From Clostridium sp. NkU-1 (GTDB taxonomy: Bacteria; Bacillota_A; Clostridia; Lachnospirales; Lachnospiraceae): 64,000 nucleotides of DNA. Position numbers and translations under genes: made by a program. The DNA is taken from NCBI GenBank assembly GCA_001312405.1, contig BBDR01000006.1:62001-126000 (forward strand), in the 5' to 3' direction. Positions within the stretch are counted from its first letter, which is position 1; each line of letters opens with the position of its first letter. The notes under the pieces were generated by a model. It worked only from the letters and a program-made list of their open reading frames with translations. It had not been told where the DNA came from and made no database searches. Below, piece after piece: positions 1 to 9,828 of the stretch.

Positions 1-229
1 TTCCTACGGCGATGGCGATGATCAGGTTTTGTATGGGAAATGCAAGGGAGACTGCAGTAAGGGCTGTTTCCCCTATCTGCGCCACAAAAATGCTGTCGAC
101 TACATTGTAAAGCGCCTGTATCAGCATGGAAATAACCATGGGAAGAGACATGGTCAGCAAAAGCTTATTCACCGGCATGGTTCCCATCTTATTTTCTTCA
201 GGTATTAAAGCATCCATTGTCTCAGACAT
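1..229 (-). CDS. MATE-family efflux transporter, N-terminal part
   Basis: Partial gene running off the left edge of the window. The minus strand reads MSETMDALIPEENKMGTMPV and then a hydrophobic stretch containing LLLTMSLPMVISMLIQALYNVVDSIF in overlapping pieces, which is the typical first helix of MATE multidrug/Na+ antiporters. These are 12-helix inner-membrane exporters of drugs or toxic organic compounds, driven by H+ or Na+. The start is supported by an AGGAGG-like site just upstream and by a promoter at 269-297. Only about 76 residues are visible, so the subfamily and substrate cannot be judged. Confidence 0.8.
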   Translation of the reverse strand, partial: MSETMDALIPEENKMGTMPVNKLLLTMSLPMVISMLIQALYNVVDSIFVAQIGETALTAVSLAFPIQNLIIAIAVG

Positions 230-268
230 AAAAAAAGCCCTCCTGATTCTTTCGTAAACGTGAACATA

Positions 269-297
269 ATTGTAACTGTTTCGATAGAAAAAGTCAA
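269..297 (-). promoter_or_regulatory. Promoter of the MATE gene
   Basis: On the minus strand TTGACT, a 17-nt spacer and TACAAT form a near-consensus sigma-A promoter about 40 nt before the transporter start. An AGGAGG-like ribosome site follows. Confidence 0.6.
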
Positions 298-359
298 TAT
301 TGTATGGTTTTTTTAGGTTCTGTTTCCTAATATTGGAGAGAATTTGTGAAAAATAAATA

Positions 360-388
360 TTGCAGGTTAAAATGGATTATGATATTAT
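360..388 (+). promoter_or_regulatory. Promoter of the aspS-gatCAB operon
   Basis: TTGCAG (360-365), a 17-nt spacer and TATTAT (383-388). Transcription would start near 395, giving an untranslated leader of nearly 490 nt that ends in the T-box terminator/antiterminator. Confidence 0.55.
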
Positions 389-394
389 AAGTGA

Positions 395-805
395 AATTCA
401 TTGTAGTGAAGTGATGAACTGTTATAAAACAGGCCTGTACAGGGAATCATGAAACTGCAGGAGTTATATTGTAAAAGGCAGAGAAGGAGACTCTGGCCTA
501 TGAACCCGGACAGGAAGAGGGCGTCACCGACTGAGAGCGCCGTCACGTGGGACTTGGCTAAGGGAACACTCCGGAGCCGATATGCCGAAGCGGCGGTCAA
601 TCCTTTCAGGGATAGACGGTGACATGAGTAGGCATATCCGTACACATGCGTTAAATGTTTGAGTGGGGACATTTGCTTATCCGGCTGACATATCTGCGGC
701 CGGAGGAAGAAGCAGCTGTCTCAATGCGGGTGGTACCGCGGGAACTTATAGCCATATAAATCCCGTCCCGGAATATGTAACTGTATTCCGGGGCGGGATA
801 TTTTT
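395..805 (+). ncRNA. T-box riboswitch leader (probably Asn/Asp-type)
   Basis: The canonical T-box GCGGGTGGTACCGCGGG lies at 726-742. It is followed by a strong intrinsic terminator (760-805), as expected for tRNA-sensing attenuation: uncharged tRNA pairs with the UGGN bulge and stabilises the antiterminator. The downstream genes (AspRS and GatCAB) predict tRNA-Asn sensing. I could not assign the specifier codon with confidence; AAC triplets occur in several unpaired-looking stretches. The bulge reads UGGU, which pairs canonically with a discriminator A73 and only by wobble with G73. Positions 450-650 hold extra structure, including an 8-bp GATATGCC/GGCATATC stem with a GAA/AGTA loop-E-like pair inside, that I cannot fit to a standard Stem I. 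Confidence 0.85.
760..805 (+). terminator. T-box intrinsic terminator
   Basis: Arms 760-775 and 784-799 can pair over 16 positions, and a T-run follows. This is the termination half of the T-box switch. Confidence 0.85.
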
Positions 806-882
806 GTGCTTAGCATGGCTAAACGATAAAATACCCTTTACCGGAATCAAGACAATTACATTCAGGTAAGGAGAATGCAGAT

Positions 883-2212
883 ATGGAATTTATCAGTGGT
901 GTAAAAGAAAAGGAGACGGTCCCAATGGACCGCATAAAATCCGGCGGTTATGAGGGCCGGACCGTAAAAATGGAAGGCTGTGTCCATACCATAAGGGATA
1001 TGGGAGAGGTTGCTTTTGTGATCCTTCGGAAAGCAGAGGGCCTGGTGCAGTGCGTGTACGAGGAGGGGAAAACGGATTTTGACTTAAGTCTTTTAAAAGA
1101 AGAGTCAGCGGTCCGGGTCACTGGAATCGTAACAAAGGAAGAGAGGGCACCTCACGGGTTTGAAATCCGTCTTTTGGAGATTGACTTATTGTCCCAGCCG
1201 TCAGAGCCCCTTCCTGTGGCAATCAGCAAGTGGAAATTAAACACTTCCCTTGAGACAAAGCTGACGCTGCGTCCCATTACCCTTCGAAACCCCATGGAAA
1301 GGGCAAAGTTCCGCATTCAGGAAGGAATTGTAAGAGGATTCCGGGACTTCCTTCACAGCCAGGGTTTTACGGAAATCCGTACACCAAAGATCGTAGCCCG
1401 CGGAGCAGAAGGCGGCTCCAACGTATTTAAACTGGATTATTTTAATAAAAAAGCAGAACTGGGCCAAAGCCCCCAGTTTTATAAGCAGACCATGGTAGGC
1501 GTGTATGACCGTGTATTTGAGGTCGCTCCCGTCTTCCGTGCAGAAAAGCATAATACAACAAGACATTTAAATGAATATACCAGCATGGACTTTGAAATGG
1601 GATACATTGACAGCTTTCAGGAGATCATGGAAATGGAAGCAGCTATGCTCCAGTATACCTTTGGACTTCTTTGTGGGGAATACGAGACAGAGCTTAAGAT
1701 GCTGAAAGTCACACTTCCTGATGTATCCAACATCCCGACAGTCCGTTTTGCAGAAGCAAAGGAGCTGGTTGCCGGGAAATACAACCGAAAGATCAGAAAT
1801 CCTTATGATCTGGAGCCGGAGGAGGAAGTGCTTATCGGCCGGTATTTTAAGGAAGAGTATGGCAGTGATTTCGTATTTGTCACCCATTACCCGTCAAAGA
1901 AGCGTCCTTTCTATGCCATGGACGATCCGGCAGACCCTAAGTATACCTTGAGCTTTGATTTATTGTTCAAGGGGCTGGAAGTGACTACCGGAGGGCAGAG
2001 AATCCATGATTATGAAGCTATTATAAAGAAAATGGAGGCAAGGGGCATGAACCGGAGGATATTTCTTCCTATTTAATGATATTCCAATACGGCATGCGCC
2101 TCACGGAGGTCTTGGAATCGGTCTGGAGCGCCTTACCATGCGCCTTCTTGACGAAGGGAACATAAGGGAAACCACACTGTTTCCAAGAGACGTAACGAGA
2201 CTGGAACCATAA
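883..2212 (+). CDS. aspS: Archaeal-type (non-discriminating) aspartate--tRNA(Asp/Asn) ligase, frameshifted
   Basis: Class II aminoacyl-tRNA synthetase that charges tRNA-Asp and, in this subtype, also mischarges tRNA-Asn with Asp for amidation by GatCAB. Residues about 20-110 form the OB-fold anticodon domain. Motif 2 is seen in [15 protein letters not shown]. Motif 3 (GIGLERL) appears only after correcting the frame. The length, about 440 residues without the GAD insertion of ordinary bacterial AspRS (about 590), marks the archaeal/AspS2 type. The uncorrected frame stops at 2076. Restoring one C near 2052 and one C near 2096 recovers the GMPPHGG and LFPRD motifs and a stop at 2210-2212. An AAGGAG site precedes ATG 883. 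The linkage to gatCAB and a T-box supports the non-discriminating role, which is inferred. Confidence 0.88.
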
Positions 2213-2213
2213 C

Positions 2214-2300
2214 ACCCTGCGGGTATACCTTATGCCCGGAAGGCGTGGGCAGGAAAGAGAACCTTTATACCCTAAATACATGGGCAGGAGAGACGAAAGG
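2214..2300 (+). repeat. Hairpin leader motif before gatC, two degenerate copies
   Basis: Two related units in tandem. Unit 1 (about 2214-2259) holds a TGCCC/GGGCA hairpin followed by AGGAAAGAG. Unit 2 (about 2265-2300) holds ACCC/GGGC followed by AGGAGAGAC. Unit 1 closely matches the leader of the pseudouridine synthase gene at 47802-47848. The 3' side supplies purine-rich sequence close to the gatC start, so the hairpin may affect ribosome access. Its function is unknown. Confidence 0.5.
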
Positions 2301-2312
2301 TGGAAGAAAAAA

Positions 2313-2606
2313 ATGGCGCACATGATCGATGATGCTACAATCGAATATGTAGGAATCCTGGCACAGCTGGAGCTTGACCAGACGGAAAAGGAAGCGGCGA
2401 AGAATGATATGGGCCGTATGCTGGATTATATTGATAAATTAAACGAACTGAATACCGAGGGCGTGGAGCCCATGTCCCATGTATTTCCGGTACACAACGT
2501 TTTCCGTGAGGATGTGGTGGAAAACGGTGATGACAGAGAAAACATCTTAAAGAATGCTCCGGAAAGCAAGGATGGAGCCTTTAAGGTGCCAAAAACAGTG
2601 GAATAG
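2313..2606 (+). CDS. gatC: Asp/Glu-tRNA(Asn/Gln) amidotransferase subunit C
   Basis: Small 97-residue subunit that wraps around and stabilises the GatA-GatB amidotransferase. It starts [20 protein letters not shown] and ends [11 protein letters not shown], the classic GatC pattern. ATG 2313 was chosen because AAGGTGG lies just upstream and the length then fits the family (about 95 residues). The open frame reaches further upstream only through the hairpin leader. The gene is intact, follows aspS by 100 nt and precedes gatA by 13 nt. Confidence 0.93.
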   Translation: MAHMIDDATIEYVGILAQLELDQTEKEAAKNDMGRMLDYIDKLNELNTEGVEPMSHVFPVHNVFREDVVENGDDRENILKNAPESKDGAFKVPKTVE

Positions 2607-2619
2607 GGGGAAGTCTCGT

Positions 2620-4124
2620 ATGACAGCGAAAGAAATATTATCCCTCACAGCGGTACAGTTGGGGAAAAAAATAAAAGACGGAGAGGTTACCTCCGCAGAA
2701 GCGGTAAAAGCAGTCCTGGGCCAGATAAAGGCCATGGAGCCGGTGCTTAACAGCTTTGTGACCATAGAGGAAGAAAAAGCACTGAAGCAGGCAGAGGAGG
2801 TGCAGAAACGGATCGAAGCCGGCGAACTGACCGGCCCTCTGGCAGGTGTACCGGTGGCGGTGAAGGATAACATCTGCATCGAAGGAATGAAGACCACCTG
2901 CAGCTCAAAAATCCTCGCTGATTTTATTCCTTCCTATACGGCTTCAGCGGTGGAGAATTTAAAAAAAGGCCGGAGCGGTGATCCTTGGGAAAACCAACAT
3001 GGATGAGTTTGCCATGGGAAGCACCACGGAAACCTCGGCTTACGGGGTCACGAAAAACCCATGGAATCCGGACCATGTTCCCGGCGGTTCCTCCGGCGGT
3101 TCCTGTGCGGCAGTTGCGGCGGCGGAATGCTTTTATGCCTGGGTTCGGATACAGGCGGTTCTATCAGACAGCCTGCCTCCTTCTGCGGAGTTACAGGATT
3201 AAAGCCTACTTACGGGACAATTTCCAGGTACGGGCTTATTGCTTACGGATCTTCCTTAGACCAGATCGGCCCTGTTGCAAAGGATGTGACGGATTGTGCC
3301 GCGGTCCTGGAGGTTTTAGCTTCCCATGATGGGAAGGACAGCACATCCGTGGAGCGGAAAGACTGTGACTTTACTGAGGCTTTAAGAGATGATGTGAAGG
3401 GCATGCGGATCGGCATTCCGGCGGATTACCTGGGCGAGGGCCTGGATCCTGAGGTAAAGGAGGCAGTCTTAAAAGCTGCCAGGGTCTTAGAGGAAAAGGG
3501 AGCCGTCTTAGAGACCTTTGATCTGGGATGGTGGAATATGCGATTCCGGCATACTATGTGATCGCATCCGCAGAGGCCAGCTCCAACTTATCCAGGTTTG
3601 ACGGTGTGAAATACGGCTATCGGGCAAAGGAATACGAAGGGCTTCACGGCATGTATAAAAAAAGCCGTTCCCAGGGCTTTGGCCCGGAGGTAAAACGCCG
3701 CATCATGCTCGGCTCCTTTGTATTAAGCTCCGGTTATTATGACGCCTATTATCTGAAGGCTTTAAAAACAAAGGCTTTGATAAAGAAAGCCTTTGACGAG
3801 GCCTTTTCAAAATATGATGTGATTCTGGGGCCGGCTTCCCCGTCCACGGCTCCAAAGCTTGGAGCGAGCTTAAGTGACCCCTTAAAGATGTACCTGGGCG
3901 ATATTTATACCATTTCCGTGAACCTTGCCGGTCTTCCCGGCCTTACGGTTCCCTGTGGCAGGGATTCCAAAGGACTGCCCATTGGAGTCCAGTTTATTGG
4001 GGACTGCTTTAAAGAAAAGAACATCATCCGGGCAGGCTTTGCTTTTGAGCAGAGCAGAAGCTATGAGATGCCCCCTATGGCGGCAGATGCTATTTTAAGA
4101 CCCGCGGGAAGGGAGGAGAGGTAA
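2620..4124 (+). CDS. gatA: Asp/Glu-tRNA(Asn/Gln) amidotransferase subunit A, frameshifted
   Basis: Glutaminase subunit of GatCAB. It releases ammonia from glutamine and channels it to GatB for amidation of Asp-tRNA-Asn or Glu-tRNA-Gln. Amidase-signature features are visible: the catalytic Lys in [11 protein letters not shown], the GGSSGGS loop with the cis-Ser, and the nucleophile region [14 protein letters not shown]. Three single-base indels break the frame near 2970 (A/G run), 3138 (a missing C in FYALGSDTGG) and 3527 (a missing A in [10 protein letters not shown]). Joined, they give about 500 residues, as expected. ATG 2620 follows GGGGGAAG. It ends one base before gatB, in the same operon. 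Confidence 0.93.
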
Positions 4125-5557
4125 ATGAGCAAACAATATGAGACAGTTATAGGACTGGAGGTCCATGTGGAGCTTGCCACGAAAACGAAAATCTTCTGTG
4201 CCTGTTCTACGGAATTCGGCGGAGCGCCCAATACCCACACCTGTCCGGTCTGCACCGGCATGCCAGGCTCCCTTCCTGTCCTTAATAAGCAGGTGGTGGA
4301 ATATGCCCTTGCAGTAGGTCTTGCGGCAAACTGTCAGATCAACCAGTACTGCAAGTTCGACCGGAAGAATTATTTCTATCCCGATAATCCGCAAAACTAC
4401 CAGATATCCCAGCTTTATCTTCCCATCTGCCATGACGGCTTTGTGGAGATTCACACACCGGCAGGAAAGAAGAAAATCGGGATCCATGAGATCCATATGG
4501 AAGAAGATGCGGGAAAGCTCATCCATGATGAATGGGAGGATTGTTCCCTGGTGGACTTTAACCGGAGCGGGGTTCCCCTCATTGAGATCGTGTCAGAGCC
4601 TGATATGAGAAGCGGGGATGAGGTGATCGCCTATCTGGAAAAGCTGAGGCTCATCATTCAGTATCTTGGCGCTTCCGACTGTAAGCTTCAGGAAGGCTCC
4701 ATGAGAGCCGATGTGAACCTGTCTGTCCGTGAAGCAGGTTCAGCCGAGTTGGGAACCAGGACGGAAATGAAGAATTTAAATTCCTTTAAGGCCATTGCCC
4801 GCGCCATTGAAGGAGAACGTAAACGCCAGATCGAATTGATTGAAGAAGGTAAACAGATAGTTCAGGAAACAAGGCGGTGGGATGACAACAAGGAATCTTC
4901 CTATGCCATGCGGTCCAAGGAGGATGCCAGGGATTACCGTTATTTCCCGGACCCGGATTTGCCTCCTGTGGCCATAAGTGATGAATGGATCAGAAGCATA
5001 AGGGCCAGGCAGCCGGAGCTGCGGACGGAAAAGATGGCCCGTTACCAGGAGGAGTTTAAGCTCTCTGAGTACGATGCGGATATCATCACCGCCTCCAAGC
5101 ATATGGCGGATATTTTTGAGGCTGTCACCGCAGTCTGCCATAAGCCGAAGGAAGCTGCAAACTGGCTGATGGTAGAGGCCATGAGGCTTTTAAAAGAGCA
5201 TGACATGGATCCCGAAAAATGACATTTTCTGCGGAAAACCTTGCAAAATTAATTGATTTAGTAGATAATGGTACCATTAACCGTACCGTGGGCAAAGAGG
5301 TTTTTGAAAAGATTTTCGCTGAAAACATTGATCCGGAGCAGTATGTGGAAGAGAATGGATTAAAGGTTGTTAATGACGAAGAAGAGCTGCGCAGGGTAAT
5401 TGATGGAATAGTTTCCGCAAATCCCCAGTCCGTGGAGGATTACCATAATGGGAAAGAAAAGGCGATTGGTTTTTTGGTAGGCCAGACCATGCGGTCCATG
5501 AAGGGAAAAGCCGACCCGGTAGCGGTAGGCAGGATACTTAAGGAACTATTAGGTTAA
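4125..5557 (+). CDS. gatB: Asp/Glu-tRNA(Asn/Gln) amidotransferase subunit B, frameshifted
   Basis: Kinase/transamidase subunit. It activates the carboxylate of mischarged Asp- or Glu-tRNA with ATP and adds the ammonia delivered by GatA. The start MSKQYETVIGLEVHVELATK and the segments CPVCTGMPGSLPVLN and KNYFYPDNPQNYQIS are diagnostic for the GatB catalytic cradle. The C-terminal tRNA-binding tail domain (GatB/YqeY type) begins around residue 365 and contains VEDYHNGKEKAIGFLVGQ. A single missing A in the A-run at about 5217 separates the two parts; restored length is about 477 residues. An AGGAGAGG site overlaps the end of gatA. Confidence 0.94.
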
Positions 5558-5567
5558 AGGAGTTTTT

Positions 5568-6875
5568 ATGAGGAGGAAAAAGAAATCTATGAAGCCATAT
5601 GTTGAGATGACAAAGGAAGAGTTACAGGAACTGAGAAAACAGCTTTCTGCGCAGTATAAGGAGTTTCAGGGCAAGGACTTACGGCTTGATATGTCCAGAG
5701 GAAAGCCCAGCACGGAACAGCTGGATTTATCCATGGGAATGATGGATGTACTGAGCAGCGACGACGATTTGACCTGTGATGACGGGACTGACTGCCGTAA
5801 CTATGGGGTGCTTGACGGAATCAAGGAGGCAAAGGAGCTTCTTGCCGATATGATGGAGGTTGCGCCTGATCATATTATCATTTACGGCAATTCCAGCTTA
5901 AATGTCATGTATGATACGGTTTCCCGTTCCATGACTCACGGCGTTATGGGAAGCACTCCCTGGTGCAAGCTGGATAAAGTGAAATTCTTATGCCCTGTTC
6001 CAGGATATGACAGGCATTTCTCCATTACCGAATATTTTGGGATCGAGATGGTGAATGTTCCCATGACCCCAACCGGTCCGGATATGGATATGGTGGAAGA
6101 GCTGGTGGCAAACGACGATTCCATTAAAGGAATCTGGTGCGTTCCCAAATATTCCAATCCTCAGGGAATTTCCTATTCCGATGATACGGTACGCCGTTTT
6201 GCCCGGTTAAAACCGGCTGCCAAAGACTTCCGTATTTACTGGGACAATGCGTACACCATCCATCATTTATACGACAGGGACCAGGATCATCTCATTGAAA
6301 TCCTTGCAGAGTGCAAGAGAGCCGGAAATCCGGATATGGTTTACAAATTCGCTTCTACCTCAAAGGTCAGCTTCCCTGGCTCCGGTATTGCAACCATCGC
6401 GGCAAGCCAGAACAACCTGGTTGACATAATGAAACAGTTAAAGATCCAGACCATCGGCCATGATAAGGTGAACCAGCTGCGCCATGTGCGCTTCTTTGAA
6501 GATATTCACGGCATGGTGGAGCATATGAGAAAGCATGCAGACATCATGAGGCCCAAGTTCGAAGCAGTGAACCAGATCCTGGAAAGAGAGCTGGGCGGAC
6601 TTGGAATCGGAGAATGGACCAGTCCCAAAGGCGGCTATTTCATTTCCTTTGATTCCCTTGACGGATGTGCAAAGGCCATTGTGGCAAGGTGCAAGAAATC
6701 CGGCCTGGTCATGACCGGAGCAGGAGCCACTTATCCTTACGGAAAGGATCCACGGGATAACAATATCCGCATTGCCCCTTCTTATCCTCCTTTATCTGAC
6801 CTGATCCTGGCTATGGAATTATTCGCCCTTTGTGTGAAGATCGTAAGCATTGACAAGATTCTAAAGGAATTATAA
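5568..6875 (+). CDS. PLP-dependent aminotransferase (Asp aminotransferase-like)
   Basis: Fold-type I aminotransferase of about 430 residues, intact. It resembles the aspartate-aminotransferase family with a MocR-like catalytic domain (Pfam Asp_aminotransf type). Visible features are LDMSRGKPSTEQL near the N-terminus, the YSNPQG segment, the PLP lysine in FASTSKVSFPGSG, and IRIAPSYPP near the end. The likely reaction is transfer between aspartate or another acidic amino acid and 2-oxoglutarate. It follows gatB by 10 nt, so is probably in the same operon, linking aspartate supply to Asn-tRNA synthesis (inference). Two starts are possible: ATG 5568 after AAAGGAG, or ATG 5589 after AGGAGG. The second gives MKPYVEMTKEEL, and I cannot decide between them. 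Confidence 0.85.
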   Translation: MRRKKKSMKPYVEMTKEELQELRKQLSAQYKEFQGKDLRLDMSRGKPSTEQLDLSMGMMDVLSSDDDLTCDDGTDCRNYGVLDGIKEAKELLADMMEVAPDHIIIYGNSSLNVMYDTVSRSMTHGVMGSTPWCKLDKVKFLCPVPGYDRHFSITEYFGIEMVNVPMTPTGPDMDMVEELVANDDSIKGIWCVPKYSNPQGISYSDDTVRRFARLKPAAKDFRIYWDNAYTIHHLYDRDQDHLIEILAECKRAGNPDMVYKFASTSKVSFPGSGIATIAASQNNLVDIMKQLKIQTIGHDKVNQLRHVRFFEDIHGMVEHMRKHADIMRPKFEAVNQILERELGGLGIGEWTSPKGGYFISFDSLDGCAKAIVARCKKSGLVMTGAGATYPYGKDPRDNNIRIAPSYPPLSDLILAMELFALCVKIVSIDKILKEL

Positions 6876-6878
6876 AAG

Positions 6879-6925
6879 AAAAGCGCCGGAAAATGACAGC
6901 AGTTTCGTCATTTCCGGCGCTTTTC
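6879..6925. terminator. Bidirectional terminator between aminotransferase and LysR gene
   Basis: Long GC-rich hairpin (arms about 6879-6897 and 6907-6924) with A-run and T-run flanks. It serves both the rightward operon and the leftward regulator gene. Confidence 0.8.
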
Positions 6926-6944
6926 TTTGGCCCGGCCTGGTCTT

Positions 6945-7824
6945 TTATTCGAACAGCACCAGATTAATGAAAGCCTGGAATGCTTCTGTCTGGAATTTGT
7001 CTTTATGAAATACCACATGATTCATACAGCTGATATCCAGGTTCTTCACTTCTATTTCAGTAACTTCCCCTCTTTTAACGGACTCATCAGCGAAAATCCT
7101 TGGAACAATGCCGATTCCGATGTTTTCCTTTACTGCCTGCAGGATCACATCCGAGTTGGAGCTTGACCAGAGAGGTTCTACTGATAAATTGTTTAAGGCC
7201 AGGGCACAGTCAAAGGTATCCCTGATGGTACAGCCCTGTTCCCGTAATAGCAAAGGCTCTTCAATGAGCCGGTCCAGTGCTACCGGCTGTGCAAGGCGTC
7301 CGGCAAAGGGATGGCCGGGGGCGCAGATCACTGCAATAGGATAGGAAGAAAAAGGAATTCTCTCTAACTGTTCTTCCGCGATGACGCCCTCGATAAGCCC
7401 GATGTCCAGCTCATTTTTTTAAAAGCTTGTTTGTGATCTCAAGGGAATTATCTACGGTGACCTTTAGCTGGATATCAGGGTTAGTCAGGGTAAAGCGGGT
7501 GACCACCTTGGGAAGCAGGTAGCTGGCCAGGGTCACACAGGAACCGATCCGTAAAGGAGCTTGGAGATGCAGGACGCCGGAATAGTTTTCCAGATCCTGA
7601 TACAGCTCCAGGAGAGGGATGACCTTTGACAAATAAAATTTTCCGTTCTCATTAATAACCACCCTGCGGGATACACGGTCAAACAAAGGAGAACCAACGG
7701 ATTCTTCCAGTTCATTGATGGCGTGGGAGATGGCAGGCTGGGTCATGGACAGCGCTTTGGCTGCCCCGGTGATGCTGCCTTCTTCACACACCGTTTTAAA
7801 GATAGTAAGATGTCTTAAGTTCAT
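6945..7824 (-). CDS. LysR-family transcriptional regulator, frameshifted
   Basis: Begins MNLRHLTIFKTVCEEGSITG, followed by the winged-helix segment AAKALSMTQPAISHAINELE, the LysR DNA-binding domain (residues about 1-60). The rest is the periplasmic-binding-protein-like effector domain, with ELDIGLIEG and GIGIVPRIFAD. A run of T at 7416-7422 carries one extra base that splits the gene; total is about 292 residues, normal for the family. The target and effector are unknown. The gene is transcribed alone toward the aminotransferase operon and shares its terminator. Confidence 0.88.
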
Positions 7825-7924
7825 GTCAAAGATCCTTCCATTACCAAGATGTTATATAATAATGTTCATTATATCATTTTGATAATGATATGAACAGGGA
7901 TTTTGGAAAAAATATGGAAAATTT

Positions 7925-8473
7925 TTAAAGTCTTACCATCATCAGATAGGCGGCCGCATAGCTTCCATCCCGGTATTTAAAGCAATAATCTCTGATACCG
8001 TAAGTCTCAAAGCCAAACTTTTTATAAAGAGCCAGGCCCCGCTGGTTTTCCTGCACCATTTCCAGCTCCAGCTGTTCATAGCCCATTTCCCTTGCCCCCC
8101 TTATGATGGCGGAAAGGAGATGAGAACCGATCCCAAGTCCCCAGAATTCCTTGCATATGGAGATGCCAAAGGAGGCCCGGTGGGCGTAACGCTCAAAGCC
8201 TGCGATAGGGTTGATTCCGGCATTTGCAATGATCTTCCCGTTTACTACAGCGCAGATCATCAAGTCCTTCTGGCTTTTAAGGATGGAAGAAAGAATATCC
8301 TGTTCATGGTGGAGGGAGATGTTGATCTCATCTGCGTACCTGGCCATATAGCTGGTTTCATCTGAGGTCTGGATCATGAGTTTCAGGATCGCAGATGCGT
8401 CGCAGGGGCCTGGACTTTTTAAGAGGCAGAGGGTCCCGTCTTTTAACAGGACTTCTTTTGGTTTGTATTCCAT
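7925..8473 (-). CDS. GNAT-family N-acetyltransferase
   Basis: Intact 182-residue protein. The acetyl-CoA-binding motif A region reads FGISICKEFWGLGIGSHLLS, with R/Q-x-x-G-x-G/A-like geometry, followed by LELEMVQENQRGLALYKKFGFE, the usual strand-helix end of GNAT folds. It probably acetylates an amine on a small molecule, ribosomal protein or antibiotic; the acceptor cannot be told. It lies downstream of icd on the same strand with a weak terminator between. Confidence 0.85.
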   Translation of the reverse strand: MEYKPKEVLLKDGTLCLLKSPGPCDASAILKLMIQTSDETSYMARYADEINISLHHEQDILSSILKSQKDLMICAVVNGKIIANAGINPIAGFERYAHRASFGISICKEFWGLGIGSHLLSAIIRGAREMGYEQLELEMVQENQRGLALYKKFGFETYGIRDYCFKYRDGSYAAAYLMMVRL

Positions 8474-8500
8474 AATCGAATTACCTCCTGAAAGGAAAAA

Positions 8501-8530
8501 GAAAGCAGCTGATTTTGCGGCTTTCTTTTT
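8501..8530 (-). terminator. Probable terminator of icd
   Basis: Short hairpin (GAAAGC...GCTTTC) flanked by A-rich and T-rich runs, just after the icd stop on the minus strand and before the GNAT gene. Confidence 0.45.
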
Positions 8531-8560
8531 CTGTCTTAGTTTATTTGGAACCAGGTATTT

Positions 8561-9756
8561 TTACAGCCGTTTTGCAATGGCTTTTATAAATTCTTCACTG
8601 TTTAATACCGTTGGATTAGGAATGGTAGTAATAAGTGCCAGATCTTTTGTCATCTCACCGGCCTCAATGGTGTCGATGGTGGCCTGCTCCAGTTTATCTG
8701 CAAAAGCGGCCAGTTCTGCGTTTCCATCCAGTTCGCCCCGTTTCTTAAGTGCCCCGGTCCATGCAAAGATGGTTGCAACGGAGTTTGTGGAGGTTTCCTC
8801 TCCTTTTAAGTGTTTGTAGTAATGGCGCTGTACGGTTCCGTGGGCAGCCTCGTATTCATAGTCCCCATCCGGAGATACCAGTACAGAGGTCATCATGCCA
8901 GAGAGCCGAAAGCTGATGATATCATATCGCTCATCACATCGCCGTCATAGTTTTTGCATGCCCAGATATAGCCGCCCTCCGATTTCATGACACGGGCAAC
9001 TGCATCGTCGATCAGGGTATAGAAATAGGTAATGCCGGCAGCCTTAAATTTGTCCTCATAATCGGCCTCAAAGATTTCCCGGAAAATATCCTTAAAGGTA
9101 TGGTCATATTTCTTTGAAATGGTATCTTGGTGGCAAACCATAGATCCTGACGGGTGTCAAGAGCGTAATTAAAACAGCTTCTGGCAAAGCTTTCAATGGA
9201 ATTGTCTAAGTTGTGCATTCCCTGTACGATTCCAGGCCCGTTAAAGGAATGGACCAGTTCCCTTGTTTCGCTTCCGTCTTCTGCGGTATAGACAAGCTCC
9301 ACTTTGCCTGCTCCCGGGATCTTCATTTCAGATCCTTTATAAACGTCACCGTAAGCATGCCTTGCTATGGTAATGGGTTTTTTTCCAGTTTATCACACAT
9401 GGTTCGATTCCCCTGACAACAATGGGAGCGCGGAATACGGTTCCGTCTAAGATTGCACGGATGGTACCGTTAGGACTTTTCCACATCTCTTTTAAGCTGT
9501 ATTCCTTTACACGGTCTGCGTTGGGAGTGATGGTGGCGCATTTGACGGCAACCTTATATTTTTTGGTGGCATTGGCGGAGTCAATGGTAACCTGGTCGTT
9601 TGTCTTGTCACGGTATTCCAGGCCTAAGTCGTAGTATTCAGTGTTTAGATCAATATATGGCAGCAGAAGGTGATCTTTGATCATCTGCCAGAGAATCCTG
9701 GTCATCTCATCGCCATCCATTTCGACGATAGGGGTTGTCATCTTAATCTTATCCAT
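8561..9756 (-). CDS. icd: NADP-dependent isocitrate dehydrogenase (eukaryote-like type), frameshifted
   Basis: Oxidatively decarboxylates isocitrate to 2-oxoglutarate with NADP+, supplying 2-oxoglutarate for glutamate synthesis in the cytosol. It starts [20 protein letters not shown] and has [17 protein letters not shown], the [12 protein letters not shown] segment and the [15 protein letters not shown] motif, which are typical of the homodimeric NADP-IDH family shared with eukaryotes (about 400 residues). Three indels split it, near 9370, 9130 and 8895. An AAGGAGGAC site precedes ATG 9756. A sigma-A promoter lies at 9794-9822. Confidence 0.92.
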
Positions 9757-9793
9757 GTGTTTGTCCTCCTTAGAAATGTTCGTGTTATGCTAT

Positions 9794-9822
9794 AGTATAC
9801 GATGAATTATAAAATCACACAA
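9794..9822 (-). promoter_or_regulatory. Promoter of icd
   Basis: Minus-strand TTGTGT, 17-nt spacer, TATACT. The -35 box is only about 7 nt beyond the stop of the upstream DtxR-type gene, so icd has its own promoter immediately downstream of that regulator gene. Confidence 0.6.
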
Positions 9823-9828
9823 GCGTTT

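Noticed and set aside
450..650. A second riboswitch (lysine-, cobalamin- or SAM-type) in the aspS leader
   Set aside because: Some fragments (GCCGAAG, loop-E-like GAA/AGTA) recall known classes, but the conserved cores of those riboswitches are not all present in order; treated as part of the T-box leader.
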